DNA of 64,000 bases from CAVTBT01 sp963733065 (GTDB lineage Bacteria; Actinomycetota; Thermoleophilia; Gaiellales; Gaiellaceae). The DNA lies in contig CAVTBT010000004.1 of assembly GCA_963733065.1 (NCBI GenBank), forward strand, positions 186,001-250,000, given 5' to 3'. Each line of letters starts with the position of its first letter. Positions within the stretch are counted from its first letter, which is position 1. Position numbers and translations under genes: made by a program. Below, piece by piece: positions 63,297-64,000 of this stretch. The notes beneath the pieces are model-generated. The model searched no databases. It was given only the letters and a program-made list of their open reading frames with translations, and had not been told where the DNA came from.

Positions 63297-64000
63297 TCAG
63301 CCGCCGTATCCGAACAGGCCGAGGACGGCGCCGCCGAGACCCAGGCGCAGCAGGAGCCGAGGGGCCGGACGGCGTCCGCCTGACCCCCTCCGCCCACCGC
63401 CGGCCGCGCGGCGCAGATCGTTCGCGGACGTGAAGGTCGCCACGAAGCGTGCGTCGGTCACGGCGCGCGGCTCGTAGGTCACATCTCCGCCACTGGCGCG
63501 CGCGCTGGCGCGGGCCCGACTGAGACCAAGCCCGCTCCCCGGGACGACCCGGGCCGACTCCGGGCTGCGTGCGTTCGGCTCGAACAGCCGGGACCGGAAC
63601 GAGTCGTCGATGCCGCGGCCTGCGTCGACCACCGCGACCCGCACGGCACCGGAGACCTGCTCGGCCACGACCTCGATCGGTGCGGCGCCGTAGAGGCAGG
63701 CATTCTCCAGAAGTGGCGTGAGCACCGCAGCAACCTGGTCGCGGTCGACGAGACGGTCGCCGGCAGCGGCGACATCGACGACCAGTCCCTCGTCCGCGCC
63801 GGCCACACTGCCGATTGCTGCGTGAATCGCGGCGCGTAGCGGAATGAGCTCCTGCCGTGGCGGAGCCCGCCGCACGGGCGGTTTCGCCGATCCGACCTCG
63901 GCGGTGTCGCCGACCTGCGGCCGCCGCTTTCGCGCGAGGGCAGGGCGCTCGACGTAGACGTACAGCACCGCGGCCAGCGCGACCGAGAGCGTGCCGATCA
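63297..64000 (-). CDS. Sensor-kinase-like ATPase, partial (N-terminus beyond the window)
   Basis: The visible 234 residues open in a membrane helix (TLSVALAAVLYVYVE) and then have a cytoplasmic part. The ATP-binding HATPase_c region reads LLENACLYGAAPIEVVAEQV (N box with unusual ENACLYGA), VRVAVVDAGRGIDDSFRSRL (G1) and VPGSGLGLSRARASARASGG (G2). No clear His box is visible before it (the region is RQELIPLRAAIHAAIGSVAG), so autokinase activity is doubtful. The C-terminus ends in a hydrophobic segment (LLLRLGLGGAVLGLFGYGG). The upstream part is outside the window. Confidence 0.75.
   Translation of the reverse strand, partial: IGTLSVALAAVLYVYVERPALARKRRPQVGDTAEVGSAKPPVRRAPPRQELIPLRAAIHAAIGSVAGADEGLVVDVAAAGDRLVDRDQVAAVLTPLLENACLYGAAPIEVVAEQVSGAVRVAVVDAGRGIDDSFRSRLFEPNARSPESARVVPGSGLGLSRARASARASGGDVTYEPRAVTDARFVATFTSANDLRRAAGGGRRGSGGRRPAPRLLLRLGLGGAVLGLFGYGG

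Overview
The window is high-GC (about 70 percent), almost wall-to-wall coding, with many GTG starts and overlapping ATGA/GTGA/TGATG junctions. Gene content (actinobacterial-type integration host factor mihF, LexA boxes of the CGAAC-N4-GTTCG type, PyrR-controlled pyr operon, rimP-nusA-ylxR-infB block, an F420-type luciferase-like protein, class 1B PyrD/PyrK, secreted GTG-started proteins) points to an actinobacterium-like lineage. I lean to a deep branch such as Thermoleophilia (Gaiella/Solirubrobacter type), but the sequence alone does not prove that placement. It is a chromosomal, largely housekeeping segment. I see no integrase, transposase, phage gene or CRISPR array.

Layout. 1-2377 (minus): ribokinase, a DUF4440-like protein, nucleoside hydrolase and the start of a luciferase-like monooxygenase, a plausible nucleoside/ribose salvage unit. 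2413-11389: a TPR protein, RNase J, a sulfite-oxidase-like molybdoenzyme, dapA, mscL, a macrodomain protein, dapB, an M16 protease and a UPF0104-type membrane protein. 11459-24623 (mostly minus): the translation/RNA-decay supercluster rimP-nusA-ylxR-infB-DUF503-rbfA-nrnA-truB-ribF-rpsO-pnp, broken by two plus-strand genes (an LVIVD-type exported protein and a gamma-glutamyltransferase-like enzyme). 24710-28291: a small accessory patch (EamA-like permease, PNPOx-like protein, methyltransferase, unknown plus-strand gene, dtd) that carries serial partial copies of the 3' end of dtd. 28344-36618: a type II/IV secretion ATPase behind a sigma-28-like promoter, then coaBC-MoxR-DUF58-transglutaminase-nucleotidyltransferase-TPR. 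36649-46235 (minus): pyrR-pyrB-pyrC-carA-carB-pyrK-pyrD-mihF-gmk-rpoZ, a nearly gap-free pyrimidine-to-GMP/omega superoperon with a PyrR-binding leader. 46331-64000: accessory and envelope genes. These are a membrane glycosyltransferase-like protein, RNase Z, an SOS-box-controlled LysM protein, two secreted glycoside-hydrolase-like proteins, a DgcN/DgcA-like pair split by a two-component-system island with low-complexity exported proteins and a cupredoxin, an M43 metalloprotease, tRNA-Arg(CCG), ankyrin, MFS and CorA genes, and a truncated sensor kinase.

Two window-wide patterns matter for reading the gene starts. First, at least fourteen genes have a TANNNT-like -10 box 6-9 nt before the start codon, which predicts leaderless transcripts. 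Second, seven sites in six genes need one base skipped to restore a conserved reading frame, all in the same sense (one extra base). Sequence or assembly insertion error is the simplest explanation, so I treat those genes as probably intact in the organism.

The least explained structure is the dtd region. A full dtd gene is followed by a 68-residue and then a roughly 20-residue copy of its C-terminal coding end, each placed directly before an unrelated gene and each followed by the same 16-nt ribosome-binding-site/GTG stretch.
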